Source: Vicia villosa (taxonomy: Eukaryota > Streptophyta > Magnoliopsida > Fabales > Fabaceae). From it: DNA of 64,000 bases. The notes beneath the pieces were generated by a model. It ran no database searches and was not told the origin of the DNA. It worked only from the letters and a program-made list of their open reading frames with translations. How positions within the stretch are numbered: position 1 is the stretch's first letter; each line of letters begins with the position of its first letter. Both the position numbers and the translations under genes were made by a program. The stretch spans positions 83,330,679 through 83,394,678 of the forward strand of contig NC_081185.1 of assembly GCF_029867415.1 (NCBI RefSeq), in the 5' to 3' direction. Below, in pieces: positions 33,988 through 45,549 of this stretch.

Positions 33988-36748
33988 TGTAGCAACCTGC
34001 CCTAAAAATTAAAGATTAGAGTCTCCACCTATTCTACCAAGGCGAATAGGAAACCTCGCGCAGTTAAGAGATCAGGGTAAGATACTATATTCAGGTCGAG
34101 GGAAGGTGTTAGGCACCCTCAACCCTTTCCTATTGGCTTTGAATCTAAGGTAAATGTTTATAGCAAAATTACAGAGGTTAATAGCTAAGGAAATGAGAAG
34201 GGGAAAAATTGAGATTTTTGGGAAGGGGACTCGCCTTGTTGCCAAGTACCTACGTACCTCCTTATGGAGGATCAGAGTCTACGTAGTTCGGGGACAGGAT
34301 TGTACGCCTTTAGAGTTGAATAGAATGTATTTGAATTTATTTTGAAGTTGTTTTGAAATGCGAATGTTCGAAGGTATTTTGAGTTACCTTATCGTAGTTG
34401 TGAACATCGCAGTGTTTGAAGGGATGAAAATCCGTAGTATTGTGGTTTAGTGTTTTAGATGTGGGCGTACAACCCTGATTTAATTTGTACTATTAATCGC
34501 GATGATCAATAGGTTTGATCACCATAATTAACAGATTAATAAAAGCATTGCTAATTATTCTAATCGATTGGTTCGATTATCACCGTTAGCAAATTGATGT
34601 GTTTTAATAATTAATTATTGATTTTATCGTTATCCCTCATAATCGATAGATTCGATTACAAATAATAACGAGTTTTAAAAGGTATGCTAATCATCGTAAC
34701 CAATAGATTTGGTTAAAACCATTTAGCAAAATAAATGTTATTTTAATTATATTTGATTTGAGTTTGAATTAATTAAACAATTGATTATTACTCACCGCGA
34801 TCAATAAATTTAATCGAAGCAAATACAATTCTAAATTGTTTGGCTAAAGCCTACGTTGGCTAGAAAACCCTAATCCTAATGTAATTATATTAATCTTAAT
34901 GGAAGTAAATTAGTTTAATTAAACAAAAAATTACTTCATATGAAATCTAAATAGAAAAGAATACAATGCAAAAATATATAAAAGAAAATAATATAAAAAC
35001 CTGGACAGCAATCCTATGTGTAGACTCCATGAGTGCCCATCATGGGCCTGCATCTTCGTGCGCGTTAGATCTGGATCTGGCATGATCCTGTGGCTCCAGT
35101 GTGAGGTTGCACCATAGCCTTCTTCAAGCGATGCACGTGAGATTAAGAAGCAGAACAGTTTCAAAAGAATATGTTGGAGCAGGGTATCGAACCGGCGCTC
35201 CACCGATTGCCAAGGTGTTGCACTAACCACCTGAACCATATGCCTTTGTTGTAATTCAAGCAGCTGCATGGCATGATATATGAAACAAAATATATATGAA
35301 AGAGAAATCAAATCACATGCCCTTCATCCCCAGAACCGTGTTTTCACCAGTGATTTTCTTTAACCCAGAAAGTTTCGATCTCACTCTCTTCTTTCCATAC
35401 CAACACAATCATATGAAACCAGATCAAATAATCAAAACACACAGAGCCAAATAAGAGAGGCGATGTTGGGACGGTGACGATGGGGTTGGCTGTCTTGCGG
35501 TTCTTCAAATCCCGATTTGGGAGGTGTCGCGGTGGCTTGTGGTTGTTCGTCGCGAAGAATGGTGGATTCGCGGTGGGGCGGTTTGCTCGATGATGTTGTT
35601 GTAGCAGTGTTTGGTCGACCGGAGGTGATGTTCTCGTGAGTGGCCGGCGGTGGCATCGCGGACGGTCGACGGCGGCTGGGTTAGCGCAATGGATCTGGAA
35701 CGGAATCGATGTCGACACAGAGGCAGCATCTGTGCAATCCCGCGTTTGTTCTTATCCCCGATTTCCTTTCACCGATTCTCCTTGTTGTCGTTTGTTGATT
35801 GTTGATTGAATCAATGCTGATCTGTGTGGTTACGATTGTGTTGCGATTTTGGTGATGATGGTGAATGATGATGTTGCAATGCTGTTGTGTTTTTTTTCTG
35901 TACAGGTTATGTTTTGATGCGCCATGTGCCATGATATAAAGTTATGGCTTTGTTTGACACCAATATATCATGATTTATAAGATTGGGTTTGAAAGTAATT
36001 TGTATGAAAACTGGAATAGTGTGTATAGAATTGCTGATGGTGATATGTGAATTTTAAACTTGAATGGGATAAAAATGGGTGGATGGTTTTTGTACGGGTG
36101 ATTGTTAGAGATTGTGAAAGAAGGTTAGAAAAATTGTTTAAGCCATGAACCAAAAGATTCAGAACTAAATGTTTTGGTGCCAGAAATATGTACGTGAATG
36201 GGAGTGGTCTCTAATAGGGTTTGGTCTATGTACATGAGAGAGATTTGGAAGGGTTAGTGGTAAGTGGAGTTGGCCTCCCCTAATGTGTACTAAAATTTTC
36301 TATTTATATTAGTCAAAATTAGGGTTTTTCTACACCTAATGGGCCTATTGCCCAATTAACTTAATAATTAATTAAAAAAGACTAAAAAGAATTTAAATTA
36401 ATACTAATAATAAAAATGATAAACCTAATTAATTAAACTTAATACTAATCCTAATATTAAATAGAAAATAATAATACTAAATACTAATGGATGGCCATGA
36501 TAAAACTAATAATAATAAAGACACATGTTAGTAAAACCCAAAACACTCCTAAAAATGATAAAAACCCTTGCAATAATTGTGCCCCACGTTTGGGTCTTAT
36601 ACCTGTTAATTACGCCATTGTTTTAACTCAACCTGGTTTATAAGAGAGCGGGTTTGACAATAGAAATGTCAAACCCCATGACTCTTAATTTTGAACCTTG
36701 ATGGATTAACAGACGTAGATTTGATCGGGCAAATTTTGGGGTATGACA
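33988..36748 (-). mobile_element. X 5' LTR
   Basis: TGTCATACCCC at 36748 to GGTTGCTACA at 33988 on the minus strand. It is nearly identical to 13211-15970, includes the tRNA-like cassette at 35245-35163, and is followed by ACAGC and the second half of the S1 LTR. Confidence 0.95.
35163..35245 (-). promoter_or_regulatory. tRNA-like Pol III cassette inside X 5' LTR
   Basis: A box TGGTTCAGGTGG at 35238-35227, B box GGTTCGATACC at 35193-35183, T4 at 35166-35163. Both boxes are unchanged from the 3' LTR copy although the surrounding LTR has about 1 % differences. Confidence 0.65.
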
Positions 36749-36753
36749 ACAGC

Positions 36754-37422
36754 AAAAGCAAGGCTCGAGGTAGTTGACAAAAGAGTGAAACATTAAATGC
36801 AATGTTGTACGGAATACGCAAAGCATTAAATGCTCCAAACGGTCATCTTCTCAAACGCCTATATATTGAAGTTCTGAAGAGAAGCAAAGGTTAACGAATT
36901 TACATACGAACTTTGAACTACACTTTGCTGAAACGCTGTTCAAATCAAAAGCTCTCAAACTTCATCTTCAACCTCACTACATTGCTGTTGTAATATATTA
37001 GTGAGAATAAGCTTAAACTGTAAGAGAAATATCACAGTTGTGATTATAGCTTTTAAGAAGCATTGTAATACTCTTAGAATTTGTTTACATTAATTTGTAA
37101 AGGACTAGAGTGATCAGGTTGTGATCAGTATACTCTAGAAAAGTCTTAGAGGGTATCTAAGCAGATTGTTCCTAGAGTGATCAGGTTGTGATCAGAAGAC
37201 TCTAGAAGACTTAGAAGTTGTCTAAGTGGAAAACCATTGTAATCTTGTGTGATTAGTGGATTAAATCCTCAGTTGAGGTAAATCACCTTGTCAAGGGTGG
37301 ACTGGAGTAGTTTAGTTAACAACGAACTAGGATAAAAATAATTGTGCAAGTTGTTTTTATCTTACAAGTTTTGAAACTACACTTATTCAAACCCCCCTTT
37401 CTAAGTGTTTTTCTACCCTTCA
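36754..37422 (+). mobile_element. S1 3' LTR, second part
   Basis: Continues the LTR from 13210 after removal of X and one ACAGC. It ends CTACCCTTCA at 37422, matching the S2 LTR end (CTATCCTTCA). Repeated CTAGAGTGATCAGGTTGTGA blocks lie at 37107 and 37172. Total LTR length is about 1146 bp. Confidence 0.93.
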
Positions 37423-37945
37423 GGGTTGATTTCCTGTGGTAGAAACAACCTAGAAGAATTTTGGTCCAGATTTGATAAAGATCCTTCATCTCTTTAACAC
37501 GCTTAGTTTTCTTCACATCTGTATAAAGAGTAGTCAGAACGACATTCCAATCTGCTCGTTTATCAGCTTCAAAGACACCTTCAGCATTTCTTAGGTCAAA
37601 CGTCATTCTCAGGATGTCTTCAGTAACAACAACAAACTTCCCATGAACAAAAGATAGAATTGATTTAGGGGCTACCACAACATGCACCCAAAATTCCTTT
37701 ACTAGTTCTGGGTAAACAGGTCCACAGAACTCAGCAAACAATGAGGTCCATCCTTGAAAAATCATATCGTCTTTAAGGTGAAACTCATGTTCTTCAATAT
37801 TATCAAAGTCTACCATAAGTTCACAGATAACTTCCAACTCATCTTTGGTTATAGAACATGAGACGACAGGAACGAGTGGTTGTTCTTCTTCCTGAAGGTG
37901 TAGAGGAGCAGAAGAACCAACATTTTGAGAGGATGAAGCAGCCAT
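37423..37945 (-). pseudogene. S2 extra ORF after pol, N-terminal fragment
   Basis: The likely start is the ATG at 37945 (MAASSSQNVGSS), which aligns with the serine-rich start of the S1 ORF at 9315; an in-frame ATG exists at 38029. The fragment keeps the conserved block GWTSLFAEFCGPVYPELVKEF and continues to YHRKST, where S1 sequence replaces it. The open frame runs on to 37316, but those residues come from antisense LTR. No stop interrupts this part, so S2 here is better preserved than S1. Confidence 0.8.
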
Positions 37946-38350
37946 TTGAGTAACCCTGAGATTTCTTGAACAGTTTCTGGGTTTGCGTTTAGGGTATGAA
38001 AAGAGAGCAAAGAGGTTGCAAAAATGCATGCAAAAATGGAGAGATGAAATGAGAGCGAAAAGGAAGACTAATAGATTTGAAATGAATTTATAGAGGCAGA
38101 TTTGAAAAGAATATGCAATGAATTTATGAGAATGAACAGTTACAGAATCAATTACATTTAATGAGGAATGAAGTTAGGTAAGAGAGTGTGATATTCGAAA
38201 AGATGCACAGTTACCTAGGGCGGCGTCCCATCAGATGCACGCTTTTACCTATAGAGTGAACACGTGTTCACCATCAGAGAGCACTTGATGACAGCTGTTG
38301 CCTTGTTTTAGCTTCTGATGAAAGGTAAACTTTTCATCTTCAGATTCTGA
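37946..38350 (-). other. S2 pol-extra ORF spacer and RT/RNase H deletion junction
   Basis: The spacer is homologous to 8880-9314. Comparison with S1 places the deletion between the linker residues FLKN (near 38370) and the spacer, removing the whole of RT and RNase H, roughly 1.6 kb relative to S1. Confidence 0.75.
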
Positions 38351-40022
38351 TTACTGATTCTGATTTCCATTCTTTAGAAATGATCTGGTTCTTATAGGAT
38401 CATCTTTCTTTCCAAGAATGACATCTTCTGAGTGAGCAGACGTGAGTCTAGAAGATCTTCTGATTGTTGGTTCTTCAGAAATTCTTAGATTCTCTAAAGA
38501 TGCAGCAACTTGATCTTTTGATTCTTTGCTTCTGAGATTCTTAGGTTCTGATGCTTTACTTCTTGGTTCTACAGCTTCTGATATATCAATATCTAAATAT
38601 ACAAAAATTTTAAACTGCTTTGGCTTTTCAAGACCAAGCTTATCATCAAACCTGATATTGATTGATTCTTCTACAACCAATGTTTTAGTATTGTATACTC
38701 TGTAGCCTTTAGAGCGTTCAGAATATCCAAGAAGGAAACACTTTTGTGCCTTAGAATCAAACTTACCAAGATGATCTTTAGTATTCAGAATAAAACAAAC
38801 ACATCCAAAAGGATGAAAATATGAAATGTTGGGCTTTCTGTTCTTCCAATATTCATAAGGAGTCTTATTTAGAATAGGTCTTATAGAGATTCTATTATGA
38901 ATATAACATGCAGTGTTTATTGCTTCGGCCCAGAAATGCTTAGCCATATTGGTTTCATTGATCATGGTTCTGGCCATTTCTTGTATAGTCCTATTCTTTC
39001 GTTCTACAACTCCATTTTGTTGTGGAGTTCTACGACAAGAGAAATCATGGGCAATACCATTTTCTTTGAAGAACTCCTCAAAGAATATGCTCTCAAATTC
39101 ACCACCATGATCACTTCTGACCTTTATGATTTTGCACTCCTTCTCAGATTGAATCTGAGTGCAGAATCCAAAGAACACTGAATGAGACTCATCCTTGTTT
39201 TTTAAGAACTTTACCCATGTCCAGCGGCTATAATCATCAACGATGACTAATCCATATTTCTTCCCTCTGACAGATGCTGTTTTGATTGGGCCAAACAGAT
39301 CAATGTGCAGAAGTTCTAACGTCCTTGAGGAAGAAAGAACATTCTTAGACTTGAATGTAGGTTTGGAGAACTTTCCCTTCTGACATGCTTCACAAAGAGC
39401 ATATGATTTGTATTTCAGACTAGGGAGTCCTCTGACAAGATTTAGTTTGTTAATCTGAGAAATCTTTCTCAAACTAGCATGTCCTAATCTTCTGTGCCAG
39501 GCCCATTGCTCTTCAGAAACAGACATAAGACAGGTTACCTTCTGATTCTTAAGATCTTGAAGATCAGTCTTATAAATGTTATTATTTCTCTTGCCTGTAA
39601 ATAGGATTGAGCCATCCTTCTGATTTACAGCCTTGCAAAACTTTTTATTAAAGATTATGTCATAACCATGGTCACTTAATTGACTTATGGACAATAAGTT
39701 ATGAGCTAATCCATCTACCAGAAGAACATTAGTTATAGAAGGAGAGTTACCAGACTTTATGGTTCCAGAGCCAATTATCTTGCCCTTCTGATCTCCTCCA
39801 AACTTAACTTCTCCAACAGATTTAAGCACCAGGTCTTGGAACATAGACCTTCTTCCCGTCATGTGTCGAGAGCACCCAGAGTCCAGGTACCATGACATGT
39901 TTTCCTTTGTCTTCTTTGCAACCAAGGATATCTGCAACGGGAATAATCTTTTCCTTAGGTACCCACATTTTCTTGGGTCATTTCTTGTTAGTTCTCCTCA
40001 AGTTCTGATTGAACTTAGGTTT
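38351..40022 (-). pseudogene. pol: S2 pol: protease end, integrase, linker; RT deleted
   Basis: The 528-residue frame from 39937 begins at the protease active site (WYLDSGCSRHMTG). It continues through the pre-integrase zinc-binding HHCC region (HRRLGHAS...CEACQKGK) and the integrase core with its D,D,E residues (LLHIDLFGP, VRSDHGGEF, PQQNGVVERKNR), then the linker ending KKDDPIRT. It stops at 38351 within non-homologous spacer. Upstream, 39938-40022 continues in another frame (VPKEKIIPVAD) with a stop near 39980, so one frameshift and one stop separate it from gag. The integrase catalytic residues are all present, but without RT the element is dead unless complemented. Confidence 0.93.
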
Positions 40023-42347
40023 TGTAACACCCTGTAATTTCATAAATTAATTTAATTAAGTTAAATTAATTATTTGGAAATTATTTAATTATTTAGTAAT
40101 TAAAATTGGATTTTTGGAAGAATTATGGAAATTATTGTTATCGGACCGTGACGTAGTTAGTAAAAGGGGAGGTGCCAATGGAGAGGCCTTACTAACTAAT
40201 TATCCTATTTTTTTTATAAAATAGAGAAATTGTGAAAATAAGGAAAAGAGAGAAGCAAAAGAGGAAAAGAGAAGGAACGTGAAAGGGGAGAAGAAGAGGA
40301 AGAGAATAATTCAAGGTTCTTGGCTAAGGTAAGGGGTGACTAATCCTTTAGCCTATATTATCCGTTTGAGAATGATAGAATTGATTTAGTATATTGTTTA
40401 TCTCAATTGAATGTATGTTAGGTTTTGGGGTTTTGAAACCTATAGGGTAACTTGGAAGATTTTGATAAAATTGATGATTATGGAGTATACTTGATGTTCG
40501 ATAAACCCCAAGCATGTTAGGAATGTGTTAGAATATCGAATTTGACACTGTTTTGATGATATAAATGTTTGGGCATGTTTTGGTGTGAGTTGGGAAGGTG
40601 AAATGCTTTTAAAAATGAGTTTTTTTGGTTCTGGTACCGTGGTAACCGATTACGGTATATGCGTAACCGGTTACCACTTGAAAAATGGCGTTTCTGGGCT
40701 TTTTAACACGGCATAACCGGTTACCAACCATGCCATAACCGGTTACGGCTGAGCGCGACAGTTTTTGCTGAACTTCAAATGTTCATAACTTTTTAACCGT
40801 AACTCCGTTTGGGTCCCTGTTCGAAGCGTAAGAAAGCTAACAAAATTCTATTTTTGATGAAAATAAATTGATTAGCACTAGATGATTTAATTATTATGTG
40901 GTTGTGAAAATGACATGTAATTGTATATATGTATGTCATGGAGTAATGCTATTTAAGAACAATATGTATTGGTGTTGTGTACTATGTGCTAATTGTGATA
41001 CATGGAATCAAGGAATGATAAATTCTATGCATTGTTGTGATTATTACGTGATAAATGCATATTGTACAAGTGGTGGATAATTCAATATGTTGAATTATGG
41101 TGATGTGCATAAATATCATGATCGCATAGATAATTCTTATTTGCATATGTTTTTGGTAATTGTATGTATACATGAGGCTTACGTTTATCAAATGTAGATG
41201 TTGTTTTTGGTGGTTGTTGAGGATGACATTGATTGTCTTGTATACAATATGTAATTTGTGATTGATAAAGGGTATGTGATTGTTGTGGTGATAATATGTT
41301 TCTGTGTTAAATGTATTATGTTGTGGTGAATATCAAATGGTTGTGATATGAGTATGCTTTGTGTGTTATGGATGAATGATTATGAATCGTTGGTGGATGT
41401 TGATGATGTGCATGTTATGGTTGATGCATGCATTTCATAATCATGTTGTGGGCTGTATCCCTTATGGTGGTGGGACAGCGGTAGCTAATTCCCATTGTGT
41501 GGAATTAGTGAGAGAAGTAGCCGAATCTTTATGGTGGTGGATCGGTGAGATGGGTTCGTCCCATGATTGGTACCACATGCATTAGTTGCATTGCATTAGG
41601 TTGTTGTGTATAATTATAACATGAATGGAAGTTGTCCAATGTTATAATTCGTATGTGTTTGATATGAATGGTTGTGTTTGATTATCTGTTGTGTATCTGA
41701 AATACATGTGATGATCGGGTGAATAATAATTGTATGCATAAAGTCGTTGCATGTTATTTGTGTTGTTATAACATGATTGGAGATTTCCAGTGTTATGTCA
41801 TGGTGATGTAATCGGTTGTGTTTTTCGTAACTATTGATGGATAATCTAATAATAATCTAAATATGTTGCAGTTGGGCGAATAATCTGCTTATGATGTTTT
41901 GTCGTTATGAACTTATAATATAGTTTAATTGTGATATGTCTCACCCTTACTGTTGACATTTTTCAGATTAAGGAGTAGCGGCTTGTGCTTGGTGAGGATA
42001 TCTCGTAGAGTTACTTCGTTTAGTCGGTTGTGTCGGGTCATGCTCTGGTCTTGTAACACTGGGGGACGTTTATTTTAGTATTGTTTGATGGATTATTTCT
42101 TATGTTAGAATGATGTTTTGTTTGTTTTAAATCTGTAAATTCTTGATGTTGAATACCGATGTTTATGTTATTCAGTTTTGAAGTATTTTTCCGCTGTGTT
42201 AACATGATTACTGAATAATGTGTTTTGAAGTTCCTCATAAGGCATGACATGGCTTAATGTTTTAAATATTTTGAAGTTGTAATACCCTTTTCATGTTATA
42301 CTCTGAATTTTATTTGTTATTCCGTGGGGTTTTAGAAGGGTGTTACA
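40023..42347 (+). mobile_element. C 5' LTR
   Basis: TGTAACACCCTG to AGGGTGTTACA, with terminal inverted TGTAACACCCT/AGGGTGTTACA. It carries the GTAACCGGTTAC dyads and, at 40785-40850, an ATAACT..CCGTAACTCCGTTTG..GAAAGCTAAC block that recurs in the internal region. Short ORFs here are duplicated in the other LTR and look noncoding. Confidence 0.95.
40630..40748. repeat. GTAACCGGTTAC palindrome cluster, C 5' LTR
   Basis: Three ATAACCGGTTAC or GTAACCGGTTAC palindromes plus one diverged GTAACCGATTAC in about 110 bp. The sister LTR has the same cluster at 46159-46277. Confidence 0.85.
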
Positions 42348-42351
42348 ATAG

Positions 42352-42363
42352 TGGTATCAGAGC
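42352..42363 (+). promoter_or_regulatory. C primer-binding site (initiator tRNA-Met)
   Basis: TGGTATCAGAGC four bases after the LTR, the standard plant retrotransposon primer site. Confidence 0.93.
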
Positions 42364-45300
42364 AGGTCGGTCCGTCCGGCCAATTGTCGAGTCAGTTGAG
42401 TTGCGCGACAGTTGTATGCTGTCGGCGTTTTATCCCTTGGTACGCGACATGTGAGTGAATCACTGTCGGTACTTGGTTGTTTGTTGCCGAAGTTGGTTTG
42501 AAACAAGTGGGGGAGAAGCTTCGCTTCTTGGTTATGTTTCAGTTGTAAGATGATTGATTTAGTAGGCTGTTGTTGGCAACAGTGCAAGCGTTGTTGGAGT
42601 TTGTTGTTTCCCGAATTGAAGGTGACTTGGAATTAGGACTTGGCTGGTAATTAAGTTTGAGCATCTTGAGGGAGGATGATTATATGCAATTGATGATTAT
42701 TTGTAGGAGAGGAAATTAGGAAGTTGCAATGCATCAGCTCTACTAATGGGCTGCGAAGTTATCAATTGAGTAGCCTTGCGTCTCGGAAGAGGTTCATTTG
42801 CAAGTTTGCAAAGAGGATTGTTGTCGTAATGTTTCAGAAATCACACTTTGGCGATGGGATGTGTTAATCAAGTTATAAGAATGTTTGGAAGTGGAGGGAT
42901 ATGATAAGGGGCTGTTTGGAATGTGATCGAGTTGAAGAGAATGAGTTTTGGGGTGAGATTTTCGTAAGCAAGACGCAGGAAAATTGCTGAATAGCTGCAG
43001 AACTTCGAAAAATCGTAACTGGAGTTCTGAACACCCGATTTGAGTTCCGTTTGAAGCGTCGGAAAGCTAACAAGATGAACTTCGTTATAAAAATGGTTGC
43101 AGCAGCTGTAACATAATTAATTGTGACAGAATGATGTTGGAAAGAGGTGAAGTTACGGTTACTCTTGTTCTTAGAACTAGACTTGTTTATTAGTACTGCA
43201 GGGGATGTCAGTGTCAGCGTTGAACGGATTGAAGGAATAATTAGAAGGTTTGTTGAGAAGTAATTTTAAGAATTGAATATACCATTTAAAGAGTTTTGGG
43301 AATACCGTATAGAGCGTCGCTGCATGATGTCGATGTTGCATTTTCAGATAACGATTGGAAAATTCATATCTTGAGTTCCGAGTGTCGGATTAATGTGCCG
43401 TTTGAGCCTACGAAGAGGTGAAATTATGTTCTACATTATGGGAGAGTTATAAATACAGTAGAGGTGATCCTATGAGGAGATATTATGAATTCGGTTAAGG
43501 AAGTGTGAAACTTGTTGAATAGGAATGGCTACTAACGCGACTGTTTGAAACGAAATTGAGTAGAACATGTTGTTGATGAATAAGTTGATGAGATGTTCGG
43601 TAATAAAGATGATTTGAATGCCGATGGATTTTATTGAGGAGTGAATGAGTAGTAAAGGTGAAATAAACTTTAGAACGGTTGGAGTTGTATTTGTGGTGCC
43701 AAAGTAACGACAGGAATAAAAGGAGAATTGTAGGGGATTTCTAACACCTATTGATGTGAGGAAGACTTTGTTGAGATTCCGAGTGAAATATATTTGGACG
43801 CGAAAGACGTCATGGGATAGGGAGTAAAACCAAGAGTTAAGAATGTTGTTGCGGTCTTTTGCCACGACGAGGATTTTGATTTGGAACGAGATGGATAGTA
43901 ATGTACGAGTATATTAGTAATTATGAAGTTTGGAAGTACTTAACAAGTGTGTGATGCTAAGTGACTATGAAGCGGATTGTGTAAAATGTTTGGACGTTGG
44001 TGTCTCACCAACAAGATCCAATAAGAGGGAAGTGTGTGAGTTGTAAAGACTCAAAGTGAATTATTGGACTATGACGATGTTAATGAGTTTGAGTGCAAAC
44101 TCGGAAAGGACACTATTATGTAGTAACGACGGTTTATGCTTACATATGGTTGTCGGCTATCTATTGACAAATTGAGGACTTGATCACCCTTAATCTCTTG
44201 TTGATAGTAGACAAAATCATATCGATGAGATAAGCTTGTTTTGTTACCTTAATGGTATAAATTGCGATGGATATTGAACCGTGAAAATAATCACTCACCA
44301 TGTTGTTTGAACTTATGAAGAAGTGAATATGAAAGAGTGCAATATAATGGACAATAACTTAAGACGGGTAATCAGAGTCACGCAGCGAAAGTGTGATGTG
44401 GAGTAGTGTTATGAGTACTACTCGTAGGCAGTGAGGAATTAATATGTCGGAAGCCTACGTAGAGAACATGTATTGATCTATATGTTGGATTAGGATCTAG
44501 TAGATGTAAGGATGTTGTGCCAGAGAATCAGAACCCTTTTGAATAATTGCCGAGATGATGAATATGTTATTGTAGCTGTACGTAGTTAACGAGTATGTAT
44601 TCGGCAAAGTTAAGACAATGAGTTGATACCATATGATGCTATAATAATTTTTTGTTGTTGTAAGATGTTGTTGTAGATTTCGGATATAATAAGGGATTAT
44701 ACTCTAAGAGGGATGAGGTTGATTTAATTCTTAGAGAAGAGGGGAACTCAATTTGAGCTATTTTGTAAGAAACGGTTTATTGAGGCTGATGAGTGTGATT
44801 ATAATTACTGTGTGTACTCGTTCTAATGGTTAGAATGTTTAAATAGAGTAAGTAAATCAGGGATTTATTTATGAGTGCGAGTAAGTATTGCTAAGTGGTA
44901 GATTAGTACCATGTATGCTAAAGAATGATTCTTGAACGAACGAGTAAAGAAGGCCAAAGTTGGGTATAACTCAAAAATCTAATTGTTAATGATGGTTGTA
45001 ATGGATAATCAGAATAGTGCAGCAAAAGTGGAGTGTAACGTGTTAGATAATTACTGGTGTGACTTAAGAGGAGTCAGATAGTTGAAATTCAATAGTATGA
45101 AGAATACGATTATTGAGTTTTCTTGAAAGAAGCAGTTGGTGAAAAGTGTAAGTATTATTCCATCGTTCAAATGAAAAGTATGTTTAAGAATGGTACGTTC
45201 GGTAGATGGAATACATTACTGCAGTGTTGATCAGGTGTGGTCATACCATTGTTCTGTAATTACATTATCCAGTTATTGAGCGCATTGTATGGGATGTACC

Positions 45301-45535
45301 TCAATGTTCTTTTGTCGTTGACCTTTTGGAGGTATAGCGAGTGGTACACCTTTGAGGTGGTCGAATGTGACGTAAGAGCTGAGATTGAATGCGTGAGAGG
45401 TACTTTCCGTTGGTTATGTCAAATGAATTTTGAGGATCGACTAGGGAAATGTTACCTGGGAACTGGAGAGTCAGATGCAGGACTCCTATCCGAAACTTTT
45501 CACTTGAAGTATGTTTTCGAGGACGAAAACTCTTT
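42364..45535 (+). other. C internal region without coding capacity
   Basis: 3.2 kb with stops in all frames and only small open frames (largest 131 codons on the minus strand, no motif). Two diverged relatives of an LTR block, with CGTAACT..GTTC..CCGTTTGAAGCG.CGGAAAGCTAAC, occur at about 43000-43085 and 43350-43430. I find no chromodomain, RT or zinc-knuckle trace. Confidence 0.8.
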
Positions 45536-45549
45536 TAGTGGGGGAGAGT
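45536..45549 (+). promoter_or_regulatory. C polypurine tract
   Basis: TTTTAGTGGGGGAGAGT directly precedes the 3' LTR TG at 45550. Confidence 0.88.

Larger units (their letters stand above)
13211..36748 (-). mobile_element. X: non-autonomous Ogre-lineage retrotransposon, TSD acagc
   Basis: X is bounded by LTRs 13211-15970 and 33988-36748, about 2.76 kb each and roughly 1 % different by eye. The TSD is ACAGC at 13206-13210 and 36749-36753. Reading the minus strand, the order is 5' LTR, PBS (33985-33968), leader, a short gag remnant (33046-32795), a noncoding module with a hairpin, a 47-bp tandem array, the purine tract CAGGGGCAGC next to the 3' LTR, and the 3' LTR. Without the nested O2 it is about 10.9 kb. 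There is no protease, RT, RNase H or integrase anywhere in it. Its intact ends and modest LTR divergence mean it moved with proteins supplied in trans, presumably by an autonomous Ogre-like partner. Confidence 0.95.
3458..37422 (+). mobile_element. S1: SIRE/Maximus-type Ty1/copia element, 5' part missing, multiply interrupted
   Basis: The copia element is recovered by joining 3458-4087, 7382-13210 and 36754-37422. In order it holds the end of integrase, RT and RNase H, a long extra ORF after pol, a 3' UTR rich in polypurine tracts and a 3' LTR of about 1146 bp (TG...CA). The extra ORF after pol and the TGTTAGAACAAG LTR start are typical of the SIRE/Maximus lineage. Gag, protease and the 5' LTR lie left of the window. 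Three later insertions split it: the Ogre LTR at 1-3457, the solo LTR at 4088-7376, and X at 13211-36748. All its reading frames are broken. Its 3' end abuts S2 in opposite orientation inside an S2 reading frame, so S1 probably inserted into S2. Confidence 0.88.

Noticed and set aside
43470..43865. 131-codon ORF on the minus strand of C
   Set aside because: Antisense, low-complexity hydrophobic translation without motif inside a noncoding element.
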